This document shows positions 1-11,178 of a stretch of DNA of 64,000 nt, piece after piece. How positions within the stretch are numbered: position 1 is the first letter of the stretch; each line of letters begins with the position of its first letter. The stretch covers positions 5,001 to 69,000 of the forward strand of contig JAWQFJ010028206.1 of assembly GCA_034096865.1 (NCBI GenBank), written 5' to 3'. A program made the translations under genes and the position numbers. This stretch comes from Theodoxus fluviatilis (lineage: Eukaryota; Mollusca; Gastropoda; Cycloneritida; Neritidae). The notes under the pieces were generated by a model, which ran no database searches, was not told the origin of the DNA, and worked only from the letters and a program-made list of their open reading frames with translations.

Positions 1-85
1 AAGTAGGAAAAGATCACTCTGTCTTCCTGAGTGTGTCTCGATCTCGACGGAGCTCATACGAATCGAAATGGAATATTAAGGCAAC

Positions 86-349
86 ATGTTGCGATCGCGA
101 AATCGGTTTGAAGATTTTAATCATTCAGCTGCCGAAGATGAAGATGATGAAGAAACTTTGAATGAAATAATCAGGCAGGTTGTAATTAGTTCAAGAATGC
201 CGATTCAAGCTGCGAGAGATCGAGACGTAGGAGAAGATGATAGTGCGGGGTGGATGCGTATAGACCGCAGGGCGTGGCATCATATAACGACTCCTTTCAC
301 AGGTCCGCTCGTCCAAAATATGGACGATGTTTCCCATATTATATTATGA
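86..349 (+). CDS. Unassigned short ORF running into the foldback element
   Basis: An 87-residue open frame starts at an ATG at 86. The first ~58 codons lie in unique sequence and are acidic, with a run of Asp/Glu around residues 17-24; the rest is inside the left tip of the foldback element, which starts at 261. I recognise no family. It could be the truncated N-terminus of a host or transposon gene that the foldback element entered, or a chance ORF. There is no splice or promoter evidence. Confidence 0.2.
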   Translation: MLRSRNRFEDFNHSAAEDEDDEETLNEIIRQVVISSRMPIQAARDRDVGEDDSAGWMRIDRRAWHHITTPFTGPLVQNMDDVSHIIL

Positions 350-747
350 TAGTGCATGGTATTGGGGATTGAAAACAACAAAGTTCCCACTTTGATCAAA
401 TTTAGAAAACAGTGAAAAATAACTTTTAAAAGTGCGGATTTGTATGGCAAGGATTCGATGCAAAACTATACAGGAGTTACTTCCTGTGACACATTTTGAT
501 AATTTTGGCCAATCCGAAATTAGGTCAGATTTACTGCGGAGTGGCCGCGTGTGCGTGTGCAATACATTTCCTAAATGTAAACAACGACTACATCAAGCCT
601 TTTACCGATATTACGTGGGCAAAACCCTTGCATTTTGCTTCTGAGTGGATATTACTTGATGGGGAAGCGAGTTCTGTCATGGTCGTGTTCAGTGAACAGG
701 TTGAACGTGGAGTTATCGGCGTTGGTAACCCTGGGTTTCATCGTTCG

Positions 748-3445
748 TGTCGCGTTATAGGTTATCTAATCCTAGAAACTCACCCTCGAGGAACGACGTA
801 GTCGTCCGAGAGGGGAGGGATGATTAGCCTACTTGAGTTTACATACTAAACTCGACCACCACTCCTTGGGGGGACACCACAAACGTCAAACAATGTCAAG
901 CAAACAAGTGAATAAATGACCACTGAATTGGGGATAAATAAACAAATCAAACTTTAATCAACAACCAAAATGACAGCAAAATTCACAACAACCAGCTCAC
1001 TCCGGAGCACAGTGATTCCATACACTCAAACCTGGAATCAATGTCACACACAGGTAACTGCACCCACGTTACACTGCGGTACAGGAAAAACTCACATTCC
1101 TCACTCCATCACCAAAACACCAGAAACTGGGATTTATTCACAACAGCAGTTTCTGACAAGAAAAACACCCCTTCCAACCACTCGTTCTAGCGCTCGCCAC
1201 TAGAACGAGAGAAATCTCACAACAGAGAATAAAGTCTTCCACTTCCGCACTGACACAAAGTCACAACCACTCTTCAACCCACAAAAAGTCTCTAACTTCA
1301 CTGCAGAAACATTTAACAATCAAATGTTAAATTAAATCTCCAAACTTCCCCAAAAATCCCGGAACGCTAGGAAAAAGCATCAATCCCCACAGAAAGGTTT
1401 TTCCCGTCCCTTCTCTCTCTCACAACCCGTTAGCTAAGTTACTCAAACGAAGCCACAACAACACCCTTCCCCCGTCTGAATATTAATGAGCCAAAACCCC
1501 CGCTAGCTCCACCCCCTTCCCCTGCTGACGTACTTCCGCCCACGTCTCGCAACCAAGGGAAAAAAACACAGAAAGCATTCAGACGCGCGCGAACCACATT
1601 CACGCACACCTTTCTCGCATGACAATCCTGTCCAAAAGCTCCCGCGAGCAACAATACAGATGCCGATAATCAAGCGAAGAAAGATAAAAAGGTTTTTCTC
1701 TTACCCTTTTGAAGTCCAGACCACTCGAAGTCCAGAACACGCTAAATACACACACATAGCGCTAACCGACACAACCAAGCCAAACTAAACCGACCCAAAC
1801 CTCACCAAAAATGGCACACGACTCCTACCTCCCCCTTCTCCCCTTTCAGTCTGTCGAAAGTACACTGTCCCAAGCACCGTGCTCGGACAAGTCCCAGAAG
1901 AAACAGTTCCTCGTAGAAGGCAGCCGGTAGTCCCATGAAAAAGAACGCCTCCAAGCGTCTCTATACGTCGTGGCTACAGCAGGCGACCGACGCCTCGCTC
2001 CCGTCCTAAAGTGTCACTGACAGACGAGCACCAAACTCACCAACCCGTCAGTAAATCCAACAGTCCATTCCTAAGCAGTGGAGCTTCCCCTGGTCATCAG
2101 CACGAGTGCGAATAATTACGTCCTACACAAGAACCAGTTCATTCCTCGCACTCTGCTCATTGTATGCCTATACAACCATCGGCCGCGCTTTTCACTGCCT
2201 CATGCGAGTGATAGACGCTAGCGTTCAGACCGTCCCCACTTCTAAACTGTCCTTTCCCTCCGACAGTTAGACCACACTTTGTGGACTTCACACGCCAGTC
2301 CGTCGGCCATCTTCGCTAGACCCCCCAAATTTAGCACACAGCTAGTCATAACGAAGGTTGTAACTCCCGGAGTTACTACGGAAAGGGTACTTGCACATCA
2401 GCCTTCACCGCCGTTGAGGAAAAGCACGCCACGTGCTTCGAGGTACCGTTCACCGATCTCGACGCTGGCCCGCGCCGACGTAGGTAGAGTTCTCACTAAC
2501 TCCCGAGGAGGCAGGTAATTGCGGAATGCAATAGTAGAAACGACAGAGTGCTCATAGAGCGCGTACACAGGTTTGGTCTGGAAACATACAAGCGAGTGCC
2601 TAATGAGAAACCACGCTTTCTCCCCCAAGAGAATTTACACAAGCATGATTCAACGTGAAGCGATGCACCCTTGCCCGAACGCTTAGTTGAAAAACTTGCC
2701 CGCACCAAGCGAGTAAGTTGAATTTAATCATTCCCGGCTCACAAATTGAATTACAATATCACGACTTACGGAGATAGGCATTTCCCCAACCTTCCCCCAA
2801 AGATTCAGTTCAATTCCAAGACATTATTCACTCATGCACAAGGTATGACCCTTTTCCCGCCTTAACCAAACGGTCAATTTCCCAAGGCAAAAGAATTGTC
2901 GCAAATTGTACGTTACCTCAAAATCATCAGGCCGTGATGCCTCCCAAAGCGAAACTTTCCTCCATCTCAACCAAAGGCTCTCTTTCCCACTCTCGCGGCC
3001 GACCGACGAGATTCCCCAGCAAAGCGAAACGCCTTTGCTCGCCACCCATGTGGCTGCCCGGTCAGCGGAGCCTTCGCCCGCTAGACCGCACCCATCCGAC
3101 TGATGGCTCCGTCTGATCTAGAACGCTCCGTCAACTCTGACGATAACTTCGTCACGTGATTAACCCCCAATCACTGCTCGTTATTTTCGCGCCCTTTGAC
3201 CATCTCCCAATCATCGTTTCGCTAATTTTCGCGCTCTTCAGACCCGTGTCGAATAGTGTGTAAACCCCGTGGCATACCAACGTACCCCTCAACCCTCCAA
3301 CTAACCCCCTGAGGTGACGTCGTTTCCCGCCGCACGAAACTATCTGTTGCAATGCGGTAAAATACGGTCTGAGCGCGTAATTCAATGCAACCTCACGCAC
3401 TGACAATTACGGTACCACATCACACACAAGTCGCGTCTCGCGACA
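748..3445. mobile_element. LTR-like insertion A (TGTCGCG...CGCGACA), no coding capacity
   Basis: This 2698-bp block sits inside the left foldback arm and is absent from the matching point of the right arm, so the empty site is visible within the window. Its ends are TGTCGCG and CGCGACA, a TG...CA-type inverted terminus, and it is flanked by GTTCG (743-747) and GTTTG (3446-3450), a 5-bp target duplication with one mismatch. No ORF of note is present. This fits a solo LTR or a coding-free LTR derivative, probably in minus orientation (ATTAAA on the minus strand near 952). The length is large for a solo LTR. It is the older of two insertions in this window with the same termini. Confidence 0.6.
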
Positions 3446-4309
3446 GTTTGTGTTGTCAACGTTTAACGTGCAATCATCAGCAATGTGAAACTTCAGCGAA
3501 AAAAAACGGCTGGAATCCAAAAACAATGTACACTGGCCAGGTTATTTTTGGGGTGCTATGCACAGCCAAAGACTACGCTGTGTTGAGCTGTGCACTGAGC
3601 TTCAGTGCAATCCTTCCATAAGTATGAATGTAGTCTGCAGACAGAACAACTTTTTGGATGGTTTGAGAGATAAGGGAAATTTTCTAATGTCTCAGTGTTC
3701 AATGCATAAAAGCTTGAAAACTCCAAGAAAAACCACATGGAATGAGAGGCAAGATAAATTAAAATGAGCTCTGAATAATGACAATAGTTCTGGAATATGC
3801 ATATTTTTTGGTGCATGCACATAATCTCAGTTGGTCCATGCTTGTGGAAAAACGGAGAGCTAAATTTCAAGTTCATAAACAGCCAGTGCAGATTGTTGCA
3901 TACAAGGGTGAATTATTGCACTCCAAGATAAGCTAAACATTAGAGTGTGTGGTGGTAGTGTTCCCTTGTGGTGCTGAAGTTCAAATTTTAAACTTTCCAA
4001 GGCAAATGTTTTGAAAACCACATTCTTTTTTATGTCAAAATGCATTGTTTGGGTATGCTAGTGCTTTGATGTGGTCACAAAACATTATTATTATGATGCA
4101 TGGAATATCTTGAAGTATATAGTCAGCTCTTTTGTCATGATAATTGTTTCATTCTTGTGATCATGACTGTTGTAGTCCAGTTCTTGTTGGTCAAGAATAA
4201 AAGGCCGTACAAGCTTTGCTCTTGTGGGAAATTTCATGCTGACATGGCAAAAATAATCTAAGAAAGGTATTGAAGGTGTAAAGTTGTGATCAATTGCTTG
4301 AGGATATTT

Positions 4310-5062
4310 TATTATTAACAGAATTACTAGTACTACATACATCATCACCAGTGGCATGCACATCAACACTGCTATTATCAACATCATCACTAGTACTGCA
4401 CACATCATCATCAGTGACATGCACAACATCAACATTGCTATTGTCAACATAATCACTGGCATTGAAAGGCATTGAAGATGTAAAGTTGTGATCAATTGCT
4501 TGAGGATATTTTATTATTACCAGAATTACTAGTACTACATACATCATCACCAGTGGCATGCACATCAACATTGCTATTATCAACATCATCACTAGTACTA
4601 CACACATCATCATCATTGGCACACATAGCATCAACATTGCTATCATTAACAGTATCACCACTTCCACTACACACATTAACATCAGTGGCATGCACAACAA
4701 CAACATTACTATTAGGAACAGAATCACTAACACTACACACGTCATCATCAGTGCAATGCACAGCTACATTACTATTAGCAACAAAATCACCACTACACAC
4801 ATCATCATCAGTGGCAAGCACAACAACACCATTACTATTAGTATTAGCAACAGAATCACTACCACTACACACATCATCATCATCAGTGGCATGCACAACA
4901 CTAACATTAATATTAGTATTAGCAACAGAATCACTACCACTACACACATCATCAGTGGCAAGCACAACAACATTGCCATTAGCAACTGGATCACCACCAC
5001 CACTACACATATCAACATCAGTGGCATGCACAACATCAGCATCATTGTCAGCAGCAGCAGCA
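4310..5062. repeat. ~66-bp minisatellite in the foldback centre
   Basis: The units contain CACACATCATCATCAGTGGCA followed by CAACA and ATTACTATTAGCAACA-type segments. A ~190-bp block (4310-4490, ending with GTTGTGATCAATTGCTTGAGG) recurs at 4490-4640, so the array also holds a larger duplication. Confidence 0.75.
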
Positions 5063-5202
5063 ATAACATCACCCTTGTATGCAACAATCTGCACTGGCTG
5101 TTTATGAACTTGAAGTTTAGCTCTCCGTTTTTCCACAAGCATGGACCAACTGAGATTATGTGCATGCACCAAAAAATATGCATATTCCAGAACTATTGTC
5201 AT
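4492..5202 (-). CDS. Asp/Cys-rich tandem-repeat ORF spanning foldback arm and centre
   Basis: This 236-residue ORF opens at ATG 5202. The first ~50 residues lie in the right arm and are mixed and basic. The rest is about nine copies of a ~22-residue unit built around ATDDDVCSGSDSVANTN, with one cysteine per unit, acidic clusters and Asn/Ser/Val spacers. Unit length varies in steps that keep the frame. The sequence resembles no family I can name; the repeats suggest a surface, structural or metal-binding protein, but that is a guess. The DNA repeat is a ~66-bp minisatellite, so a purely DNA-level explanation is possible. Confidence 0.35.
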   Translation of the reverse strand: MTIVLEYAYFLVHAHNLSWSMLVEKRRAKLQVHKQPVQIVAYKGDVIAAAADNDADVVHATDVDMCSGGGDPVANGNVVVLATDDVCSGSDSVANTNINVSVVHATDDDDVCSGSDSVANTNSNGVVVLATDDDVCSGDFVANSNVAVHCTDDDVCSVSDSVPNSNVVVVHATDVNVCSGSGDTVNDSNVDAMCANDDDVCSTSDDVDNSNVDVHATGDDVCSTSNSGNNKISSSN

Positions 5203-5358
5203 TATTCAGAGCTCATTTTAATTTATCTTGCCTCTCATTCCATGTGGTTTTTCTTGGAGTTTTCAAGCTTTTATGCATTGAACACTGAGACATTAGAAAA
5301 TTTCCCTTATCTCTCAAACCATCCAAAAAGTTGTTCTGTCTGCAGACTACATTCATAC

Positions 5359-5781
5359 TTATGGAAGGATTGCACTGAAGCTCAGTGCACAGCTCAACAC
5401 AGCGTAGTCTTTGGCTGTGCATAGCACCCCAAAAATAACCTGGCCAGTGTACATTGTTTTTGGATTCCAGCCGTTTTTTTTCGCTGAAGTTTCACATTGC
5501 TGATGATTGCACGTTAAACGTTGACAACACCAATGATGAAACCCAGGGTTACCAACGCCGATAACTCCACGTTCAACCTGTTCACTGAACGCGACCATGA
5601 CAGAACTCGCTTCCCCATCAAGTAATATCCACTCAGAAGCAAAATGCAAGGGTTTTGCCCACGTAATATCGGTAAAAGGCTTGATGTAGTCGTTGTTTAC
5701 ATTTAGGAAATGTATTGCACACGCACACGCGGCCACTCCGCAGTAAATCTGACCTAATTTCGGATTGGCCAAAATTATCAA
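5359..5781 (-). CDS. Arm-encoded ORF of the foldback element, unknown family
   Basis: This ~140-codon open frame has no ATG at its 5' end. It is rich in Cys and aromatic residues and includes a segment with spaced Cys/His (CNHQQCETS). The same peptide is encoded in the opposite arm, split there by insertion A (496-747 and 3452-3621), with about one substitution before the split. Conservation of an open frame in both arms argues that it was coding when the arms arose or were homogenised. It may be an exon of a transposon gene; I do not recognise it. Both arms also encode the first ~50 residues of the repeat ORF at 4492-5202. Confidence 0.3.
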   Translation of the reverse strand: MIILANPKLGQIYCGVAACACAIHFLNVNNDYIKPFTDITWAKPLHFASEWILLDGEASSVMVAFSEQVERGVIGVGNPGFHHWCCQRLTCNHQQCETSAKKNGWNPKTMYTGQVIFGVLCTAKDYAVLSCALSFSAILP

Positions 5782-6129
5782 AATGTGTCACGGGAAGTAA
5801 CTCCTGTATAGTTTTGCATCGAATCCTTGCCATACAAATCAGCACTTTTAAAAGTTATTTTTCACTGTTTTCAAAATTTGATCAAAGTGGGAACTTTGTT
5901 GTTTTCAATCCCTAATACCATGTACTATCATAATATAATATGGGAACATCGTCCATAATTTGGACGAGCGGACTTGAACGATCCGATGCCACGCCCTGCG
6001 GTCTATTACACCAGTTTTTATTATTCAAAGCCTCAGCTATCTTTTTTTGTTTGTTGCAAGACTGATTGAATATTTTGAATACATTTATAGAATCTTATAT
6101 TATATTCTTTATGAATAGAATGAGTATAT

Positions 6130-6565
6130 TTACAGAAGTGCTCCAAGTAAGGGGATGCTGTTAAAGGGTAAATGTGGCCCCAGAAGAAGCCCTTTTCCTC
6201 ATCTACCTCCCCAGCAAGCCGCTGCCTTGCTTGTGGCCCCATGACTTGCTCCTGAGGCTGCAGCTAATCCCAATGAGGGTAAAACATGTTTAAGAATAGT
6301 GGGACCAACCCTAGCAATGAGTGAGGCAAGAGCACCCAGAAACCCACCCTGTTTTGGCACTTGAGTTTTGGACAGCTTTAGAGTGACAGCTTGTTTTGCT
6401 TTTTCTTAGTTTGCCAATCTGTGTTTTTGTAAGTCCTAGTGTTTCTGCACCACCCATGTGTGATTTGTTTATTGAAATAGACACACCAGTCTTATTTAGA
6501 TATGCCTTTTTAATTGCTTCTCTTTGAGCATTAGTTAAGTGAAATCCTACACCTTTGTAAGTCAT
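6130..6565 (-). pseudogene. Polinton pX-like small virion protein, frameshifted
   Basis: The frame opens at ATG 6565 and shows a Thr-Lys-x-Gln motif (LTKTQIGKLRK) followed by a second lysine-rich repeat. A one-base slip in an A-run near 6405 then moves the frame; the new frame encodes a Gly/Leu/Ala-rich hydrophobic segment (GGFLGALASLIARV) and ends in a leucine-rich tail at 6130, after an in-frame TGA. Basic repeats followed by a glycine-rich hydrophobic segment are typical of Polinton/adintovirus pX-like core or membrane-active proteins. It lies just downstream of the capsid gene on the same strand, as expected. Assignment rests on architecture, not on catalytic residues. Confidence 0.55.
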
Positions 6566-6614
6566 GATTATACATTATACTAATACATTTTACAAATGTA
6601 CAATTTAATAAATC

Positions 6615-8014
6615 TTATACAATAACATTCATTTTTCCTTGAAGTGCATTCACAGTGAGGTATCTGTCACTCAATATGACTGTATACACATAGTAGCTTG
6701 CATCAACCCCATTAAACTGGAAGTTTCCTCCTAACTGCCAATTGATTTCAACATCAGCTGGGGAACCAATCAGCTGGTCTGCATGTTTTGATACATCAAT
6801 ATGAATGATTGGATACAAACTTGCAAATTCTTCTACACTGATAGAGCTCCCTGTATCTGTATCCTGATATTTATTCACAGCTTCTTGGAACATCATGTAA
6901 GCTCTGCTGTAATTTCTGCTGGCTTCATCAAAATTAGTGATTAGTGCTCTCTCAGGATACTGCAAGCTGTTTACCCTTACAAATATTTGTTTCAGATTGG
7001 CATGATCAAAGACCATGTTATTTTGTTCTTGAGTGCTGTCTTGACCAACAGCTTGAAATGCAATGAATATATGCCAAGGCAATTGCTCTCTCTGCTGGGT
7101 TGTGACTCTCCAAGATGGGCTAAGTTCTGTACTGTATACTGCTGTCTGTAAACTCTCATTTGCTCAAAATACAGCTTTTTCATCATTCCACTAGCAAGTT
7201 TTGTTTCCAGATCAGCCAAGTAACCCAAATTAGGTTCCACTTTTGGCATCCACAAACTTATGTGGGATATCTTGAATTTCCCAGCATCAACACCAGCCTG
7301 TCTGTGAATGTAGTTGTTAGAATTAGCTCTGTCCAAAAGGAGACTGTACTTAATTCCTCTTGTAATACTTGTGACATCTCTGCACAGTCCAAACACACTA
7401 CTGAGAGGTAGAAAAACACAAATCTCCTTGTTTCCTGCTGTGAGGAGGTTTCTCATTTTAAACCCTGAATTGTAGTTGTCTCTTCTGAGATTTCCCAAAG
7501 CAGTTCTCAATTCAGCTCTGGTTGTGTGATCAGCATTTGCAGTATTTGCAGCAGTATTGAATTCTCTTCCATCATTGCCACCATTTCCAGAGTCTTTGTA
7601 CCACATCATATTACTCGCACTCGACTTGTTGTAATCATCTGAAAAACTAACTAGATTCATGATGGTAGAAGCTTGAGGCAGATACAGAGATACCTGTTCT
7701 ACTTGCTGATCATTTAGATGCAATTCTGCTGTATGAAAGAGGGACCATCCATTATTTACCAATGCAACATTATCTCCAGCATTGTAATTAGTGTTATCAT
7801 TTTTAACCAGTTTTCCTCTCACTTCCAGAAATGCTTTGTGTGGGAGAAGGAACACATCCATGTCCCTCGTTTCCAGAATGTGCCTGCCATCTTTATCCAT
7901 GTTGGCTGAGTCTCTTGGTAGGTACTCAACATATTCAAATTTCTTAATGGAGTCATCAACAACTGGATCCTCAAAGAGGTCCAAGTAAGGGGAATTAATT
8001 TTTGCCATATACAT
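6615..8014 (-). pseudogene. Polinton major capsid protein (double jelly-roll type), frameshifted
   Basis: Two overlapping frames (8014-6992 and 7082-6615) join through a single frameshift near 7095 into a protein of about 465 residues, within the usual size of Polinton major capsid proteins. The N-terminus (YLDLFEDPVVDDSIKKFEYV) and the internal WSLFHTAELHLND segment, with Trp and Asn around the first jelly roll, match the style of that family. The start is the ATG at 8014, with a second ATG two codons later. Neighbours are the pX-like gene downstream and the polymerase upstream on the same strand. The fold is inferred from family resemblance. Apart from the frameshift it is well preserved, better than the polymerase. 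Confidence 0.65.
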
Positions 8015-8619
8015 TTTTTTGTTTGTTAGGAGTATGCTAATGTAGATACTCCATCATCAATAATATATCTTTTATCACGAAAACATGACAGATTTGTCTT
8101 ATGACTCTTGTACATTCCCAACTGATGAAGTTCAGATCTAATCCCCTCCATTGTGTGACATGTTTGGGTTTTAGTAAAAAGAATGCTTTTGTAATCATCA
8201 TGGCGGACTCTCTTTTTAATTACTTTTTTTCACATCCTTTGCTGTTTTCCCATTCTTTCCTGTTTCTGTGATATATGAATACATCTTGCTTTTTAACCCC
8301 ATACACTCTACAATAGGTATTCCCACTGCATCGTCTTTAAACTTTCCAATCACTTTTTTGTTGCTGTAATCAAAAAAGGGACTATCTGGTTTGTAATCTG
8401 AATTATCAAACATATCTTTGTGCTCCCAGAAGTCATTGTACACATCATCTGTCTTTATATGTTATGTGAGTGAATCAGTGACAGTCAAAAGTAACTGTGC
8501 TTGACTACCTTATTTTCTTTTGATGAAGTTATAATGGAAATCATACATCAAATACTTTGACAAATCAAGAATGCATATGCAAACATATGTGGGTCTGTTT
8601 AACTCCAAGTTTGGTTTTT

Positions 8620-9304
8620 GACTCATATGCAAAGCAAAAGTGAGTCTTTAAGGTCAAGGTCGCAGGGGCCATAAATGTTGTCTAAAAAACAGCCATTTTT
8701 CACATTTTCTCAAGTTTCTCTGACGTTTTTGAGATTGAATACCTGACCTATATATGGTATATAGGGCAAAGTAATCCCTATCTTTTTATACCAGTTTGAT
8801 TGACCTTGCTTCAAGGTCAAGGTAACAGGAGCTCTTCAAAGTTGGATTGTATACATATTTTGAAGCGACCTTGCCCCTGAACTATGGAAGATAACTCTTC
8901 CAAACTTCATAACGTTGTAGTACACATGTTATACTTTCTTTTGATGAGACACATTTGGTCACATATCATCAAGGTCAAGGTCACTTTGACCCTTATGAAA
9001 TGTGACCAAAATGGGGTAGTGAACCACTAAAAGTGACCATATCTCACGGTAGAAAGTGCCAATAAGCACCATTGTGCTTCCTATGTCTTGAATTAACTTC
9101 TTTGTGTTGCATGACCTTGGATGACCTTGACCTTGGGTCAAGGTCTCATGTATTTTGGTAGGAAAAATGTTTAAAGCATTTCTTAGTGTATGATGTCATT
9201 GCTAGGTTTAGTTGTTTGACCTTGACCTTGAGGGACACCTGAAGGTCAAGGTCATGTAAAGGTCAAGGTCAATCATGTGAGTCGTATGGGCTTTGCCCTT
9301 CTTG
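8620..9304 (-). mobile_element. Hairpin-ended GGTCAA repeat, copy 1 (685 bp)
   Basis: This copy interrupts the polymerase between an IHRK codon string and the next palm segment. On the minus strand it begins CAAGAAGGGCAAAGCCC, carries sub-terminal GACTCACATG-type sequence, and ends in a GACTCAC...GTGAGTC hairpin followed by an A run. It lacks the GC-rich minisatellite seen in other copies. It keeps the conserved motif TCAAGGTCAAGGTCACTTTGACCC at 8969-8992. Confidence 0.75.
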
Positions 9305-11178
9305 TTTTCTATGGATGGCTACAAGATTCTCACTAAATATTTTTGTAGTGATGTAGCTTGGTCGAGCCGCCCACTTAAGCAGGGCATTCAAATCTGTAAC
9401 AAGTTTGACATCAATTATTTTTCTCAAGTTTTCAATCGTTTTCCCAAATACAGCATTGTTCATCAGTTTAAAAAGTCCTTTTAAAAAGAATTCTTAGCTT
9501 GCTGTCTCTTCTCATTATTAAAGTTATTATATTCTTTCAGCCAAGGCAATTGCCTAAACCTGAGCACTCTATGTACCTTAGTCACTTTCAAACCCAAATC
9601 TAAATACAGATGCAGATTCCTGTAGTGAACAACATACTTTTCCTTTTCCTCAGATTTGGAACCAACTTTTTTACTGTTCCTACTGAACACTGAAACTTAT
9701 CTCGGAGTTTTTTGCAATATGGTGAAAGATCTGCCTCATTAATTGTAATTTGTTCTGGGGCAAGAGGGTAATCATTGTGTAGTTCATGCAATTCCTTTGG
9801 ATATTCCAAATCCACCTCCAAGATAATACCATACTTGCTTTTGTCTGTAAATTTACCCAGGTCAATATTATCAATTTCAGCAAGCCACTTGAACTGACCA
9901 GTAGGCAAGCTCTGACTCATTGCCCACCCATACAAGTTGTTGGCATCCAGGTAAGCAACATATGAGGTGTCCAACTTTGGGTTGTAATCAGGTAAATACT
10001 TGTTGTTAGCTTTAGCATACCTGTGAGCAATATAACTAACTCCACCTCTAAGTCCCTTTTCAATAAATTGATACATGTCAACATCACTAAGTAAGTGGAG
10101 CTCAATACCAGTCATTTTCAAACAAGCATCCCAGCTTAACCCAGGACTAGTGAAGTAATGACAAGGATCTAATCTGTAGTACATCAGATAGGTTTCTCTG
10201 AAGTTTTCAAAGACATCTGTTAACAGCAAAACATCTGTTTTTAAGTACAGGTCATGGTAATCACCAAGGGTTTTGCAACCAAAGACTTTCCAGACATTGA
10301 CGGCATGGATACAAACCTTTCTGAGTGACTAGCTTAATATCTGAAAATTCTTAAATCAAAAAGGGATGAGCACTCAAATGCTTAGCCAATGCATCCAAAC
10401 TGGAAGCCATGTATTGAAAAGAATCCAAGAAGACCAAGTGCTTTCCTACCATAAAGGCCATATATTTATCCATGTTGTTTGGGTGACATTAATAGGCAAT
10501 CCAAATTTACCTATTTGCTGCATTATGAATTGACTATCATAGCCTTTCAGAATGTGAAAAAAAGACTGGAATCTTATCAGTCAATCTCAAATTAACATTA
10601 CAGTCTTCATGAGCACTACCTCTGAATTGCCCTGTAATGTGACAATGGTCATGAACTTTTCGAACACCTTTCTTGCTTTCTTGGGTAAACTTTTGTTCAC
10701 AAATGTGGCAACTGTCTTGGCCTTTAAACAAAGCTTTATCTTCCTCAGTCATTACAAGAGGCTTTTTGAAGTGTTTTTCTTTGACACTTTTGCAGTATTC
10801 AACTTCCTCTAATACTGCTTCAATAAATTTGTAAACAGCATTAGGCCCCTTGTACAACTTCACTGGTTTGCTGTACTGTGGATCTATACGAACAAGCTTA
10901 TAACCAAATCCACAATCAGTTTGCTTCTGGTACCTGTGTGTGAACAATTCTTCGTTATTGGGTTCTGGCCCGCTTATCTTTTCATTGATGGCTTCAAAGT
11001 CAGCATAAATTGCAAAAGAAGCTTTGAGTTGCTTGTGAAAATTAGTAAACTTGAGTACTTTTTCTTTTGGCATTCTTGTAGCCTGGATTCCATTAATTGT
11101 CAAACTGTCTGGCTTGTGTTTTTGGAGTACAGCTTCAGAACTAAAACATTGAAGGCAGTGAAACACAAATGCTTTTTT

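Larger units (their letters stand above)
261..6005. mobile_element. Large foldback element with ~940-bp inverted arms
   Basis: The sequence from 261 (TAGACCGCAGGGCG) is the near-exact reverse complement of the sequence ending at 6005 (CGCCCTGCGGTCTA). The left arm is 261-747 plus 3451-3911, interrupted by an LTR-like insertion; the right arm is 5069-6005. Arm identity is high: encoded peptides differ by about one residue over the first ~80. The 1.16-kb centre (3912-5068) is largely tandem repeats. No clear target duplication flanks the tips (GATGCGTA before, TTACACCA after). No transposase is recognised, so this is probably a non-autonomous DNA element or a foldback element of unknown superfamily. 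The right tip directly abuts Polinton-derived sequence. Confidence 0.8.

Noticed and set aside
4496..5424. Plus-strand His/Thr/Ile ORFs over the foldback centre
   Set aside because: They are open because the repeat unit lacks stops; the minus-strand frame has a better start in the arm and a coherent repeat, so only that one was kept.
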